A stretch of 64,000 nt of DNA from Symbiodinium natans (GCA_905221605.1 CAJNDS010000668.1:560055-624054); one strand, 5' to 3'. Shown: positions 29,904 to 40,350, numbered from the stretch's first letter. The notes: generated from the sequence alone by a model not told the origin. Numbers and translations: made by a program.

Positions 29904-30395
29904 GCTAAGGGTGGTTCTGGGTTTAGGGTTTAGGGTTTAGGGTTTAGGGTTTAGGGTTTAGGGTTTAGGTTGAGGGCTTGGGGGCTTTACTTGGTTCATC
30001 TATACGTGGGGTTAAAAGGAAATACCTACAACCCTACCCTGAACCTAGGGCTTAAAGAATTGAAAAAAGGTTTTTTGGGGCTTGTGATCGTCTATGTATA
30101 TAGAGACCATAAGGGAATACTATTCGTATTGGATTCCGACTTCCTCTAGTAGACCTTTCAGAGTTGTAGTGTTGAGGGTTTAGATCTGCAGCCTGAACTT
30201 TTTGATTTTGTTGTGTTCCTAATTGTCTTTGTTATGTCTTACTAGGAGCAAACAGAGGCTCCTCCAAACAAGGCGAACTGCAGGTCCCGGTAGGCCTTGG
30301 GGTTCAGTCGGCCGTGAGGCTTGTTTACCAAGGTTGGGGTTTAGGGTTTAGGGTTTAGGGTTTAGGGCTTAGGGTTTAGGGTTTAGGGTTTAGAG

Positions 30396-30464
30396 CAGCT
30401 TCCGCGGACCAGCAGCCAGCAGCAAGTGGACAGCTAGCGGTTTCGCCGAGTGGCACGGAGCCAG
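30396..30464 (+). CDS. Putative exon
   Basis: TTTAGAG acceptor from the telomeric block, donor GTAACA. Reads SFRGPAASSKWTASGFAEWH. Confidence 0.45.
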
Positions 30465-31211
30465 GTAACAAAGGATGTCCCCTAAGTGCCAAGCCCTGAA
30501 CCCGAGAGAGCCCGCGAGCCTCCACAACACTTTAGGGTTGAGGGTTTAGGGTTGTAGGTTGTAGGGTCGAGGCCCTGAGCGTCGAAACCCAAAACCTAAA
30601 CCCATGTGAGCGTCGAAGCACAAAACCGTTAACCCTAAACCCTAAACTCAAGGCTTAGGCCAGTACCACCAACGATGGGCCAGGGTACCGGAGCACGTTC
30701 TCCTCGGGATCAGGACTGGTCCCTCAATAAAAGTAGTTGCCCTAAACCCCTGTCCCTGTTCCTGGAAAGGCGCTGGCATCTTCAGGGGGTAAAAACCCCC
30801 AGGGCCCCAGCCCTGGGCTCGCCGCAGGGTGTTTCCTGACACCTTTCCTGGGACCTTCATGTGACCCTGGACACGGACCGGACCCCCCCACCGTTCCTTT
30901 GACTCTCGGACCCAACTCCGAACGTCCTGAAACTGAGGAAGTTTTAGAAGTGGACTGTTGCCTTGAGTTTCGGCCTAAACCCTAACCGGAATAATAGGTT
31001 TGGGTGGCTTTGCCGCCTCGGACGGTGTGGGGTGGGAGAGTAGTGTTAGCTGGCCCTCCGCAATCGGGCCAGAGCTGCTCTTCGCACCTCGAAGCTTTCG
31101 AGCTTGTTCCAAAGCCTAACCTTCAACGCATCTACGCCCTATCAAACCCTAAACCCTGAACCCTAAACCCTAAACCCGAAACCCTACACACCTTCAACCC
31201 TAAACCAAAAG

Positions 31212-31300
31212 AGCACACCAGGTTGCTCAGCATCCACCCGCGCTATCACTGGACCTCCCTGAGCTGGATGTACCCCGGACATCTCCCTTGAAATTAAGGG
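31212..31300 (+). CDS. Telomere-bounded cassette exon
   Basis: CCCTAAA left, AAAAG acceptor, GTTTAGGG right. Open frames include EHTRLLSIHPRYHWTSLSWM. Confidence 0.4.
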
Positions 31301-32075
31301 GTTTAGGGTTTAGGGTTCAGGGTTCAGGGTTCAGGGTTCAAGATTAGGATTTAGGGTTTTGGGTTGAGGGTTGAGGGTTCAGAGATTGAAATTTCCAGAG
31401 CTTCGTCTCTGTTTCGAAGAGTTCCCACGCAGGGGGGCCCCACAACAGTTGAGCTTCCGAAGTTCAACAACTCCTACGGGTTGTAGTAGGTCATAGAGGG
31501 ATGAGGGCCCGTCGAACTTTAAAGGCTTGAGGTTGAACCTTTTGCAGGTGCCCAAGTGTCTAGATCTTCAAGACGCCGCAGTCTGGCGGTTTGGTTGGGG
31601 ATTTAGGGTTTAGGGTTTAGGGTTTAGGATTTCCCATCCCCCAGTTTTCATTTTCATCAGAGTGCTCAGGTCGTCAGTCCCTTAGCCAGATTTAGTCGGC
31701 AAGAGCTAGTGTAGTCAGGGTGCCCAAGGGGGTCAACTTAACAAGACATGTTGGATTAGAGAGGGGATCCATGGGTTTCGGGTTTGGGTGTTTGGGGTTT
31801 TGGTGGGTTTAGGGTCTAGGATTTAGGGTTTAGGGAAGTGTTTGGCCACGAGAGCTGTCCCCTGGCAGGCTTGACGTTTCGAATGTCTGAGAGAGGGAAG
31901 TGTTAAGGGGGGGTGAAAGGCCTGGATGCAAAAGGGTTTGGGACTTTGGTTCAAGGTTCTTCAGGGTTTAGGGTTTAGGGTTTGGGGTTTAGGGTTTAGG
32001 GTTTAGGGTTTAGGCCAGGTTCCTCAGTCTGATTTCATGACGCCTCATCAGCCATGGGACAATTGACTAAGGCAG

Positions 32076-32147
32076 ATCCGCCGGGCTGCCTCACTTCGCC
32101 TGGCGCTCTTTGAGGCATTGACCACCAGGCACGGGGCAGAAGACTGC
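32076..32147 (+). CDS. Putative exon left of family F element
   Basis: Acceptor GGCAG. 24 codons, phase 0: IRRAASLRLALFEALTTRHG then AEDC, ending at GTCTAAC. Confidence 0.5.
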
Positions 32148-32270
32148 GTCTAACTTACCGTTGGTTAGTAGGGAATCAGGGAATGAGGTACCCTATGTAA
32201 TCCCTTAAAGGGTATATATAGGGGGAGATAGGGTACCTCATTCCCTCATACCCTACTAACCAACAGTAAG
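32148..32270 (+). mobile_element. Family F palindromic MITE, fits a GT-AG intron
   Basis: Arms of about 40 bp: CTTACCGTTGGTTAGTAGGG ... CCCTACTAACCAACAGTAAG. Excision from GTCTAAC to CAGTAAG leaves AEDC joined to LNEA. Confidence 0.6.
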
Positions 32271-32527
32271 CTGAATGAAGCAGGGTTCAGGGGTTAGGGT
32301 TGGACAGTTTCATGGCATTGAAGCTGCAGGGCGTCTGTTCCTGGGCTCATGTGTCAGTTGTCATGCGTCTAGGGGTTGTTTTGACAGGTTTGGATTTACT
32401 TAACAGCCTGGCTGCCTAGTAGGTTGTTTGCATTCCTCAAAACGGCAAAACGAGGCCCGAAGGAGTAGTCTGAGCCCTGTAGCAACCTGAAACTTCCAGA
32501 GAGCTCACCAACCCCTTTAATAAAGAG

Positions 32528-32610
32528 TACACTTCAGGAGCGCGATGGGGACAGGGTTCAGGGTTCAGGGTTTAGGGTTTAGGGTTACACTTCAGGTTCG
32601 CGATGGGGAC
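32528..32610 (+). repeat. Telomeric insertion flanked by 25-bp duplication
   Basis: TACACTTCAGG(AG/TT)CGCGATGGGGAC occurs at 32528-32552 and 32586-32610, with TTCAGGG/TTTAGGG units between. Two mismatches in 25 bp suggest an older event than 29001-29107. Confidence 0.85.
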
Positions 32611-32726
32611 CTTTGTAGCTATTTTTCTCCTGGATGCTGCTCGTTGGTCTGAGGGGTCCCGTGGACCAGCGTCGTGTGGACGTGCTCCAAGTTTCGCTCC
32701 CTTTGCTCGCCCCTCGGAAGCAGAAG
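32596..32726 (+). CDS. Putative 43-codon exon
   Basis: Acceptor TTCAG (inside the duplication), donor GTTTAAGG-type telomeric GGTTTAGGG. Reads FAMGTFVAIFLLDAARWSEG and on to RPSEAE. Confidence 0.45.
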
Positions 32727-32881
32727 GTTTAGGGTTTAAGGTTTAGGGTTTAGGGTTTAGGGGGAAACCTCGGAGGCGCTTTTCTGAGGCAGTCAGCAAG
32801 TCCAGCTTTAAAAGGGTTGAGGGCTCCGGCTTCGAGACTTTGCGCTTGAGGTCGAAGGGCTGCTGGGTTGAAGGAGCGTGG

Positions 32882-33137
32882 TTGGGATGTTGCCCTACTT
32901 GAGGGTTCATGGTAGTTACTAACCAATTATAACTGTACTTATAACCCTGCTTATAATACCCCTAAAGGGCCTTATAGGGGTTATCCCGATTATAAGTAGG
33001 GTTAGTAGGGTTGTAAGCCCAATTACAAGTGATTATTAAGTCCCATGAACCTCCAAGTAACAGTCCTGAATAGGGATTACGTTACCCCTATTCTAGTCCC
33101 TATTAAGGACTGTTTGTAACAGCGGGAAGATCCCAAG
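32882..33137. mobile_element. Family A MITE interrupted by a family B MITE
   Basis: Outer ends GGTTGGGATGTTGCCC and GCGGGAAGATCCCAAG. At about 32897-33059 a complete family B element (TACTTGAGGGTTCATGGTAG ... CCCATGAACCTCCAAGTA) is inserted, and the A sequence (ACAGTCCTGAATAGGG) resumes after it. Confidence 0.75.
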
Positions 33138-33283
33138 AGTGTGCCTTCATGCTGGATGGGGGGGGTCAGGGGGACTTTGGGGGCCCAAGCCTGAAATCGA
33201 GATGAAGCCCCATATTCTCCTTGCCAGCTCTCCCAGTTCAGTAAGCATATATCGCAGAGCAAGGCAGACGAACGGCTGCATGA

Positions 33284-33373
33284 GTAGGGTTTAGGGTTTA
33301 GGGTTTAGGGTTTAGGGTTTAGGGTTTAGGGTTTAGGGTTTAGGGTTTAGGGTTTAGGGTTTAGGGTTTAGGG
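33284..33373 (+). repeat. (TTTAGGG)12 array
   Basis: Nearly perfect; left neighbour of exon 33382. Confidence 0.95.
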
Positions 33374-33381
33374 CTTCCAAG

Positions 33382-33477
33382 CCTCGTCGTTGAGGACTGC
33401 TTGGCTATCCGGAAAGAGGTCTACGTCGAGCTGGCCACCAGGCAACGGGTTGATCTTGCGTGCAGATTCCCGAGGAT
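33382..33477 (+). CDS. Putative exon
   Basis: Acceptor TTCCAAG, donor GTAGTG. Reads LVVEDCLAIRKEVYVELATR then QRVDLACRFPR. Ends phase 2 and joins in phase to 33680. Confidence 0.5.
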
Positions 33478-33679
33478 GTAGTGGGGGGCCGCAGGCATAG
33501 GAGAAACATGGCCAAACCCCAAGCCCTGGCATTGAGCCCTAAACCCTAAACACCCCTGGCTTGCTTGAGTGCGAGAGATTAGACACCCTAAACCCTGCAC
33601 CTTCACCCTGAACCCTGAACCCTAAACCCTGAATGAGCCCATCTAGCCCTAGACCTAAGAGAGACTGAGCCATATGCAG

Positions 33680-33774
33680 TGGGAAGAAAGTCCTCCGTCG
33701 CGCGAGGAAGCAGAAGGAGTCCTACTTCGTGAAAAAGAGGCACCGCGGATGCCAAGTCGAAGTCGGGGTTTCGG
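33680..33774 (+). CDS. Putative exon, phase-compatible with 33382-33477
   Basis: Acceptor ATATGCAG, donor GTTTAGGG, CCCTAAA/CCCTGAA on the left. The in-phase frame is strongly basic: GKKVLRRARKQKESYFVKKR then HRGCQVEVGVS. A second open frame reads WEESPPSREEAEGVLLREKE. Confidence 0.5.
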
Positions 33775-33955
33775 GTTTAGGGTTTAGGGTTTAGGGTATA
33801 GGGTTTAGGGTTTGGGGTGTAGGGTTTAGGGTTTAGGGTTCAGGGTTTAGGGTTTAGGGTTCAGGGTTCAGGGTTTAGGGTTTAGGGTTTAGGGTTTAGG
33901 TTTAAACCCTAAACCCTGAACCCCAAACCCCAAACCCTACCCCCTAAACCCTAAT
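33775..33955. repeat. Head-to-head telomeric junction
   Basis: About 130 bp of TTTAGGG units run directly into CCCTAAA/CCCTGAA units at about 33903, giving a telomere-telomere inverted joint. Confidence 0.95.
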
Positions 33956-34129
33956 CCCACTACGAACGTTCTGATTCGCTTTGCGGACCTTGGAGCTCCG
34001 ATCCTTGCGCGCTCCAAAACCCTAAACCCCCAAACCCCAAACCCTAAGGGCGCAGACTGGCCTCTTCTTGGTTCAGGGGTTGGGGTTCAGGTTCCCTTTT
34101 CAAAGGGGCCTTACGTCACGTTGGGACCC

Positions 34130-34305
34130 GAAGCCCTAGCCCCTAAACCCCAAAGTCTAAGCCCTAAACCCCAAACCCCAACCCCCAAGCCCTAAGCCCT
34201 AAGCCCTAAGCCCTAAGCCCTAAGCCCTAAGCCCTAAGCCCTAAGCCCTAAGCCCTAAGCCCTAAGCCCTAAGCCCTAAACCCTAAACCCTAAACCCTAA
34301 ACCCT
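34130..34305 (-). repeat. CCCTAAG variant array
   Basis: A dozen or more consecutive CCCTAAG units followed by five CCCTAAA units, a homogenised variant. Confidence 0.95.
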
Positions 34306-34348
34306 ACCTTCCGTAAGGAACGGTGCTTCCACCACTCCCCGTCCCAAG

Positions 34349-34440
34349 GTGCTTCGGCTGCCAGCGCCGGAACCCCGACGATGCGGCGGAGGCCTTGGAG
34401 GCGGGCGCTGGCAGGAGCTGAGCCCGGAAGCCGACCCGAA
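34349..34440 (+). CDS. Telomere-bounded cassette, coding-like
   Basis: Between the CCCTAAA array and a TTTAGGG array (34460-34618); acceptor CCCAAG. Two frames are open, Ala/Arg/Pro-rich. Confidence 0.3.
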
Positions 34441-34618
34441 GAGCAGAAAACCCCTCTTGGGGGTTAGGGTCTAGGGTTTAGGGTTTAGGGTTTAGGGTTT
34501 AGGGTTTAGGGTTTAGGGTTTAGGGTTTAGGGTTTAGGGTTTAGGGTTTAGGGGGTTTAAGGGGTTTAGGGTTTAGGGGGTTTAGGGGGTTTAGGGGGTT
34601 TAGGGGGTTTAGGGGTTT

Positions 34619-34705
34619 ACTTGCAGGTTCATGGGTAATGTGCCCAAGTTAGGGTTAGACGTATTGGCACAATACATACAACCCTACTTATAAGTACCCA
34701 TGGAG
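34619..34705. mobile_element. Family B MITE, partly decayed
   Basis: TACTTGCAGGTTCATGGGTA ... CCCTACTTATAAGTACCCATGG. Confidence 0.6.
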
Positions 34706-35273
34706 GGCCCAAAGAGCCCAGTGTACCCTAAATGGAGGAATAGACCTTGCATCGTAACAAGCGTCCCTTTGTGCTTTAATGAGGAATATTCCTTGCAATT
34801 CAGGTGTAGTGGGCACTTTGGGTACTATTTTTTTCGTGGGTTGCCGAAGAATCCTGTAAACGGCTTTGTAGTCATCATAATTAACCCACAAGAAAGTAGG
34901 TTTGGGTTTTCAAGGCAAGGCTTGAGCCTAAGGGTTTCCGGATTGTTTCAAAGGGCCAATACCTTTGAAACAAGGAATGCGCTTTCAAGTATACAGGAGT
35001 CCTTACTTTGATTTATGCCAAACTCCTGAAGGGCTTTTTGGGTTTAGGGTTTAGGGTTTAGGGGCATGGAGTTTACGATATGTCTTCAAGGTTTGTAGGG
35101 GGTTGCCTTCCACAAGCTTGACAGTAAAGTTTGTGTGGTTGAAGGTCTTGAAAACGGTGTTCAGGTCCTCTACTCAAGGCTCTCCGTGTTTGAGATGCCA
35201 GGTTAAGGTTTAGGCGGGTTTTAGGGTTTAGGGTTTAGGGTTTAGAGTTTAGGGGGTCTGCTCTGTCTGTGAG

Positions 35274-35348
35274 GCACCCGAGTGGGACAGCATGCGCAAA
35301 TCTAGTGGGCCGCTCTCCGACCATGTCACAGATGCCCTCCAGCAGCCA
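35274..35348 (+). CDS. Putative 25-codon exon
   Basis: Acceptor CTGTGAG, donor GTCGAG. Reads APEWDSMRKSSGPLSDHVTD then ALQQP. Flanked TTTAGGG left and CCCTAAA right, the minority polarity. Confidence 0.45.
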
Positions 35349-35568
35349 GTCGAGACCCTAAACCCTAAACCCTAAGCCCCAAACCCTAAACCCTAAACCC
35401 TAACTAAACCCTAAGTCAAGAAAGCCTAAACCTGAAACCCCAAACCCGAAACTTCGCCAACCAACCCCTCTGAAACTTTCTTTCAAGCCGCACAGGGCGT
35501 GGATGATGAAGAGGCAGGGAGGTGTCAAGCGTTTCCCAGGGAGATTTGCTCAGGCTTGTGAGTTTCTA

Positions 35569-35713
35569 CTTGGCGGTCCATTTGGGTAGTTTTAAGTAGG
35601 TTTAGAAGTATGGCAAGTATACTCATAAACCCTGAACTCTAAACCCTAAGCCCTAATCCTCTACTTCGGGCACTTATAACCCCACTTATACTTGCCCATG
35701 AACCTGCAAGTGC
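35569..35713. mobile_element. Family B MITE with internal telomeric units
   Basis: TACTTGGCGGTCCATTTGGG ... TTGCCCATGAACCTGCAAGTG, with CCCTAAA-like units in the middle (35630-35655). Confidence 0.55.
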
Positions 35714-35846
35714 AGCAGCTGCCGCAGACGGCAGCTTCGAAAGCCAGAACAGAGGGTTTAGGGTTTAGGGTTCAGGGTTCAGGGTTTAGGGTTTAGGGTT
35801 TAGGGTTAGGGTTTAGGGTTTACGCACATTTTTTTTCGGGGGACAG

Positions 35847-35914
35847 GCCGACTTGTGCGGCCCCATCGTCGCAAGACAGAAGTTTTATCAGCCGCCTTTA
35901 CTTTACCAAGCCCC
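35847..35914 (+). CDS. Putative exon
   Basis: Acceptor GGACAG, donor GTGCTC, TTTAGGG blocks on both sides. Reads ADLCGPIVARQKFYQPPLLY. Confidence 0.45.
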
Positions 35915-36099
35915 GTGCTCCATTTAGCCCCAAAGTTAGGGATTAGGGTTTAGGGTTTAGGGTTTAGGGTTTAGGGTTTAGGGTTTAGGGTTTAGGGCCC
36001 CCCTAGAATACCCGAAGCCCTTAAACCCTAACCACACCCCAACATACCTCAAGCCCTCTGTAACTAGACGACACTTGACCCCCTCTTTTGAACCCAATA

Positions 36100-36201
36100 T
36101 TGGAGGTTCCCCCTTATACTAACAGTCCTGAACAGGAATGATAGTACCCCTCCTATTGGAATCCCCATTTAGGACTGTCAGTGTAAGCGGGAACATCCCA
36201 A
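36100..36201. mobile_element. Family A MITE
   Basis: TTGGAGGTTCCCCCTTATAC ... GTCAGTGTAAGCGGGAACAT. About 10 bp before the next family B element. Confidence 0.75.
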
Positions 36202-36211
36202 CCCCAAGCCC

Positions 36212-36368
36212 CTACTTGAAGGTTCATGGTACTTACTAACCACTTATAACTGGGCTTATAACCCTACTTATACTTGGGATAGCCCCTATAAGGCCCTTTA
36301 GGGGTATTATAAGTAAGGTTATAAGCACAGTTAGAATTGGTTAGTAACTACCATGAACCTCCAAGTAA
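36212..36368. mobile_element. Family B MITE, long palindromic form
   Basis: TACTTGAAGGTTCATGGTAC ... TACCATGAACCTCCAAGTA. Nearly the whole element folds back on itself; close relative of the copy nested at 32897. Confidence 0.85.
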
Positions 36369-36574
36369 ACCCCGCTCAGCCCCGAAAACTCTTGCCTTGC
36401 CAGGACTTCGGAGGCCGGGTCAACATCTGAAACAAGGGCGCCCCCGGGGATTTTTTTCCGCTGTTTGGTTAGGGTTTAGGGTTTAGGGTTTAGGGTTTGG
36501 GGTTTGGGGTTTGGGGTTTAGGGTTTGGGGCTTAGGGCTTTGGGTTTAGGGTGTGGGTTTAGGGTTTAGGTCTC

Positions 36575-37090
36575 CTTCCCTAGACACTTCTGTTGTACAC
36601 TTAGTTACATGGTTGTGGTTATTGCTATTGTTTGTTTTCCATAACTCGTAGTTGTATAGATGTGTAGTTTCACAATTGCTTCTAGCTTTCCAGTTTTGTC
36701 GTTCATAGGTATGTAGCTCTACAGGTCTATGGCTACACAAAGGTATACGCTCATGCAGTTACATAGTTTTAGTTACGGGTATGTATCGTCACATAGCTCT
36801 ACAGCTTTATACTTGCATAGATATAGTTATCCTTAATCAATGTATAGATACTCTGGAGTAACTACCTTGAATATTTATTCTGCCTGCGACTTTGCCATGT
36901 TGACCTCGATGATTAGGGTTTAGGGCCGAGTTGTCATGGAAGCTGCTGACTGATGTTTTATCAGGGCTGGCTTGTCATCTTGCTGGGTGAGCCTTTGTGC
37001 GAGCAGCATTTGTTTTCGTGCCCCCAAAATTGCCAAAGCACGCAGGACTTGCAACTTAGACTTCGTGGGCTACGGCTCTTTCTTCACCCA
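36575..37090. other. Non-coding stretch
   Basis: Contains repeated (A/G)TAGTT(A/C)CATAG-like short motifs (36600-36840), one TTTAGGG unit and no exon with good boundaries. Confidence 0.4.
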
Positions 37091-37131
37091 ACTCACTTGC
37101 CCTAAACCCTAAACCCTAAACACTTCTCTCC

Positions 37132-37245
37132 ATGAAAGCGGAGGGCACCTCAGCCTCAGGAGACTTCGACCTGGATGACTCGGACCTGGATTCCGAGGAG
37201 GAACCCGAACACGATGGAGGCAGCAACGAACGGCTTGGAGACTAA
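37132..37245 (+). CDS. Acidic small ORF or terminal exon
   Basis: ATG to TAA, 37 codons: MKAEGTSASGDFDLDDSDLD then SEEEPEHDGGSNERLGD. Strongly acidic, like a disordered tail. CCCTAAA blocks lie on both sides. It could also be an internal exon entered after GAAAG. Confidence 0.4.
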   Translation: MKAEGTSASGDFDLDDSDLDSEEEPEHDGGSNERLGD

Positions 37246-37424
37246 ACCCTAAACCCTAAACCCTAAACCCTAAACCCTTTTTTGTCTTGGATCTTTTCAT
37301 CTGAGGCAGAGAGGCGTAGAAGACAGAGTCCTGAAGAGTGGGTCTGACATGCAGAGCATGGGCAAACCTTCAAGAACCTAAACCCTCAACCCTAAACCCT
37401 AAACCCTAAACCCTAAACCCCCAG

Positions 37425-37498
37425 AGATGGAGGCGACTCCCAGACGATGACGGGCTCCGTTAGCCGGACGAAGCCAGAAGTGCCCCCTGGCGCCCGCA
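37425..37498 (+). CDS. Telomere-bounded cassette exon
   Basis: CCCTAAA then CCCCAG acceptor, donor GTTCTC, TTTAGGG further right. Reads DGGDSQTMTGSVSRTKPEVP then PGAR. Confidence 0.4.
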
Positions 37499-37766
37499 GT
37501 TCTCAAACCCCTGCGCCCTAATGTTAGGGGTTTAGGGTTCAGGGTTTAGGGATTTTAGAGGTTTAGGGTGTTAGGGTTTAGGGTTTAAGACCCTACTCCA
37601 TAAGATTAGATACTCCAATGATGGTTATATGAAAGTGTACGGGGAGTGTTTAATATTAGTGGGTAGGGTGGGGTTTTATATTAGGGCCTAGGGGGGAAGG
37701 GACTACACATGGGCCTTGATAGACGACAATCAGGCCGTTGGGATCTTCATAATGTATAGATATTTA

Positions 37767-38143
37767 TGCACATATATATATATACATATATATATATATA
37801 GAGTATTCAAATATATGTAATATGTTTACTGGTTCTTTGCTATATTGGCATATACAAGATGAATGCAAGACACTTGCAAACTAAGCGGAGGGGGGGATCA
37901 GGCGATATGTGTGGCATGTCAGTGAGTACAACAAAAAGTCGTGCCAGAACGTAAGACCATGTTTCGGCTAGCAGGTTAAAAAACATTCATGTCTAGACAT
38001 CATTATGCTCTTCTGAGAACGCCTGTAACATAAAGTGTATATATATAAATTGGAAAAATAGATAAATATATAAATATAAATATAAATATAAATATAAATA
38101 TAAATATAAATATAAATATAAATCAATATATATATATATATGC
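37767..38143. repeat. AT microsatellites
   Basis: (TA)n at 37767-37802 and an (AAATAT)n-type tract at 38055-38143, with about 240 bp of unrecognised sequence between. Confidence 0.85.
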
Positions 38144-38205
38144 TCGCCCCCCCCCCCCCCCATAATCCACACATTTGGCCTCGGGAAGGGGGTTTTGGGA
38201 GGGGG

Positions 38206-38815
38206 GGGGGGACTCCAGACTCCAGATTTCCAGAAAAAATCTGGAGTACCCCCAGACTCCAGACTCCAGATTTCCGTACCCCCAGACTCCAGACTCCAGA
38301 TTTCCAGAAAAAATCTGGAGTACCTCCAGACTCCAGACTCCAGATTTCCAAAAAAAATCTGGAGTACCGGGACTCTGGACTCCAGATTCTGGAGTCTGTA
38401 ATCTGGAGTCTGGGGCCGCGAGTACTCCAGATTTTTTCTGGAAATCTGGAGACTGGAGTCTGGGGCCCCGGTACTCCAGATTTTTTCTGGAAATCTGGAG
38501 TCTGGAGTCCGGGGCCCGGGTACTCCAGATTTTTTCTGGAAATCTGGAGTCTGGAGTGCGGGGCCCGGGTACTCCAGATTTTTTCTGGAAATCTGGAGTC
38601 TGGAGTCCGGGGCCCGGAAATCTGGAGTCCGGGGTCCGGGTACTCCAGATTTTTTCTGGAAATCTGGAGTCTGGAGTCCGGGGCGCGGGTACTCCAGATT
38701 TTTTCTGGAAATCTGGAGTCTGGAGTCCGGGGCCCGGGTACTCCATATTTTTTTCTGGAAATCTGGAGTCTGGAGTCCGGGGCCCGGGTACTCCAGATTT
38801 TTTCTGGAAATCTAG
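38206..38815. repeat. Inverted arrays of a 49-bp palindromic satellite
   Basis: On the right, seven or eight units at 49-bp spacing from 38423: TACTCCAGATTTTTTCTGGA, AATCTGGAGTCTGGAGTCCG, then a GC-rich linker. The left part (38206-38380) carries the same sequence in inverse orientation, so the two halves face each other at about 38380-38410. The long ORFs here are repeat artefacts. Confidence 0.9.
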
Positions 38816-40105
38816 TGTTTAGGGTTTAGTGTGGGTTTCAGGGTTTAGTGTTTTGTGTTTAGGGTTGAGTGTTAAGTTTAGGTTTTAGGGTTTAGGGTCA
38901 AGCGGCTCGGCTAAAACCCAAATAAAACCCTAAACTCTGAAATCCAAACAGTAAGCATCTGAAACCCCGACGGGTTTTTGGTTTCAGGTTTAGATTTAGT
39001 AGGGCTCGAGGTTCTGGCCTTGGGGTTTACTGTTTAGGGTTTAGGGTTTAGTGTCTAATGTTTAGGGTTTAGTTTGAAATGTTTAAGGTTTAGTTTTTGG
39101 GTTAAGTGCTTAAGTGTTGAGGGTTTCGTGCTAAGTGTTTGGGGTCTGTGCTAAGGGCTTAGTGTTAAGTTTTTAGGGTTAGTGTTTAGGGTTTAGTGTT
39201 GAGGGTTTCGGGTTTGGGTTTCAGGTTAAGGGTTTTAAGATTTTTATTTACAAATTTAAATGATCTGGGGAAGGCACCAGGGCTGCCCCACACCATTGAC
39301 AACTTAAAAAATCCTTCTGTTTAGGCTTTAGGGTTTAGTGTGTAGGGTTTAGTGTGTAATGGTTAGGGTTTAGTTTGTAGGGTGTAGTGTTTAAGTGTTT
39401 AGGGTTTAGTGTTTAGTAAGGGTTTAGTGCTTAAGTGTTTAGGGTTTCGTGTTCAGTGTTTGGGGTTCGTGCTAAGGGCGTAGTGTTAAGCTTTTAGGGT
39501 TAGTGTTTACGCTGGTGTTTTTAGGGTTCAGTGCTAAGGGTTTCGGCTTTTTTTTGGGTTAAGGGTTTAGTGTGTAGGGTTTAGTGTGTAATGTTTAGGG
39601 TTTAGTTTTTAGGGGTGCTTAGGTGTTTAGGGTTTCCTGTTAAGTGTTTGGGGTTTGTGCTAAGGGCTTAGTGTTAGGTTGTTAGGGTTAGTGTTTAGGG
39701 TCTGGTGCTGAGTGTTTATTAAGTGTTTAGGGTTTCGTGTCAAGTGTTTGGGGTTTGTGGGCCTAGTGTTAAGTTTGTAGGGTTAGTGTTTAGGGTCTAG
39801 TGCTGAGTGTTTAGGGTTTAGTGTTAAGGGTTTCGGGTTTGGTTTTTTGGATTTAGGGTTTTAAGGATGTTTACTAGTGTTCAGGGTTTAGTGTGTAGGG
39901 TTTAGTGTGTAATGTTCAGGGTTTAGTTTTTCGGGTGTAGTGTTTGAGTGTTTAGGGTTTCGTGTTTAGGGTCTAGTGCTTAAGTGTTTAGGGTTTCATG
40001 TTAAGTGCTTGGGGTTTGTGCTAAGGGCTTAGTGTTAAGTTTTTGGGTAAGTGTTTAGGGTCTGGTGCTGAGTGTTTAGGGTTTAGAGCTAAGGGTTTCG
40101 GGGTT
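38816..40105 (+). repeat. Decayed telomere-derived satellite
   Basis: About 1.3 kb of GTTTAGGGTTTAGTG, GTTAAGTG and similar units with a higher-order repeat of a few hundred bp (the TTTAGGGTTTCGTGTTAAGT ... GCTAAGGGCTTAGTGTTAAG order recurs at least four times). Confidence 0.85.
39261..39296. repeat. Palindromic hairpin, copy 1
   Basis: TGATCTGGGGAAGGCACC followed by a partly complementary GGGCTGCCCCACACCA arm. Related copies at 40149, 40351 and 40690. Confidence 0.6.
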
Positions 40106-40148
40106 GGATTTTAGGGTTAAGGGGTTTGAGGGTTTTTGCAAGTTTACA

Positions 40149-40182
40149 TGATCTGGGGAAGGCACTGGGGCTTCCCCAGACC
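40149..40182. repeat. Palindromic hairpin, copy 2
   Basis: TGATCTGGGGAAGGCACTGG / GGCTTCCCCAGACCC, a near-perfect stem. Confidence 0.75.
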
Positions 40183-40350
40183 CACCTAAACATTAAAAAT
40201 CCTGAAAATCTTATAAACATCTTTAAGCTTCTGTTTAAGCATTCTCAGGATTATGAAGGTTTTCAGCCGTTTAAGCCTTTTAAAGACCTTAAATTGCTTA
40301 CGTATTTAAGTGGCTGCCCTTTGCGGATTTTAGAGATTGTTGAAGTTGCC

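Noticed and set aside
38123-38829. ORFs of more than 200 codons on both strands
   Set aside because: The 49-bp satellite lacks stops in several frames; peptides repeat the same short motif.
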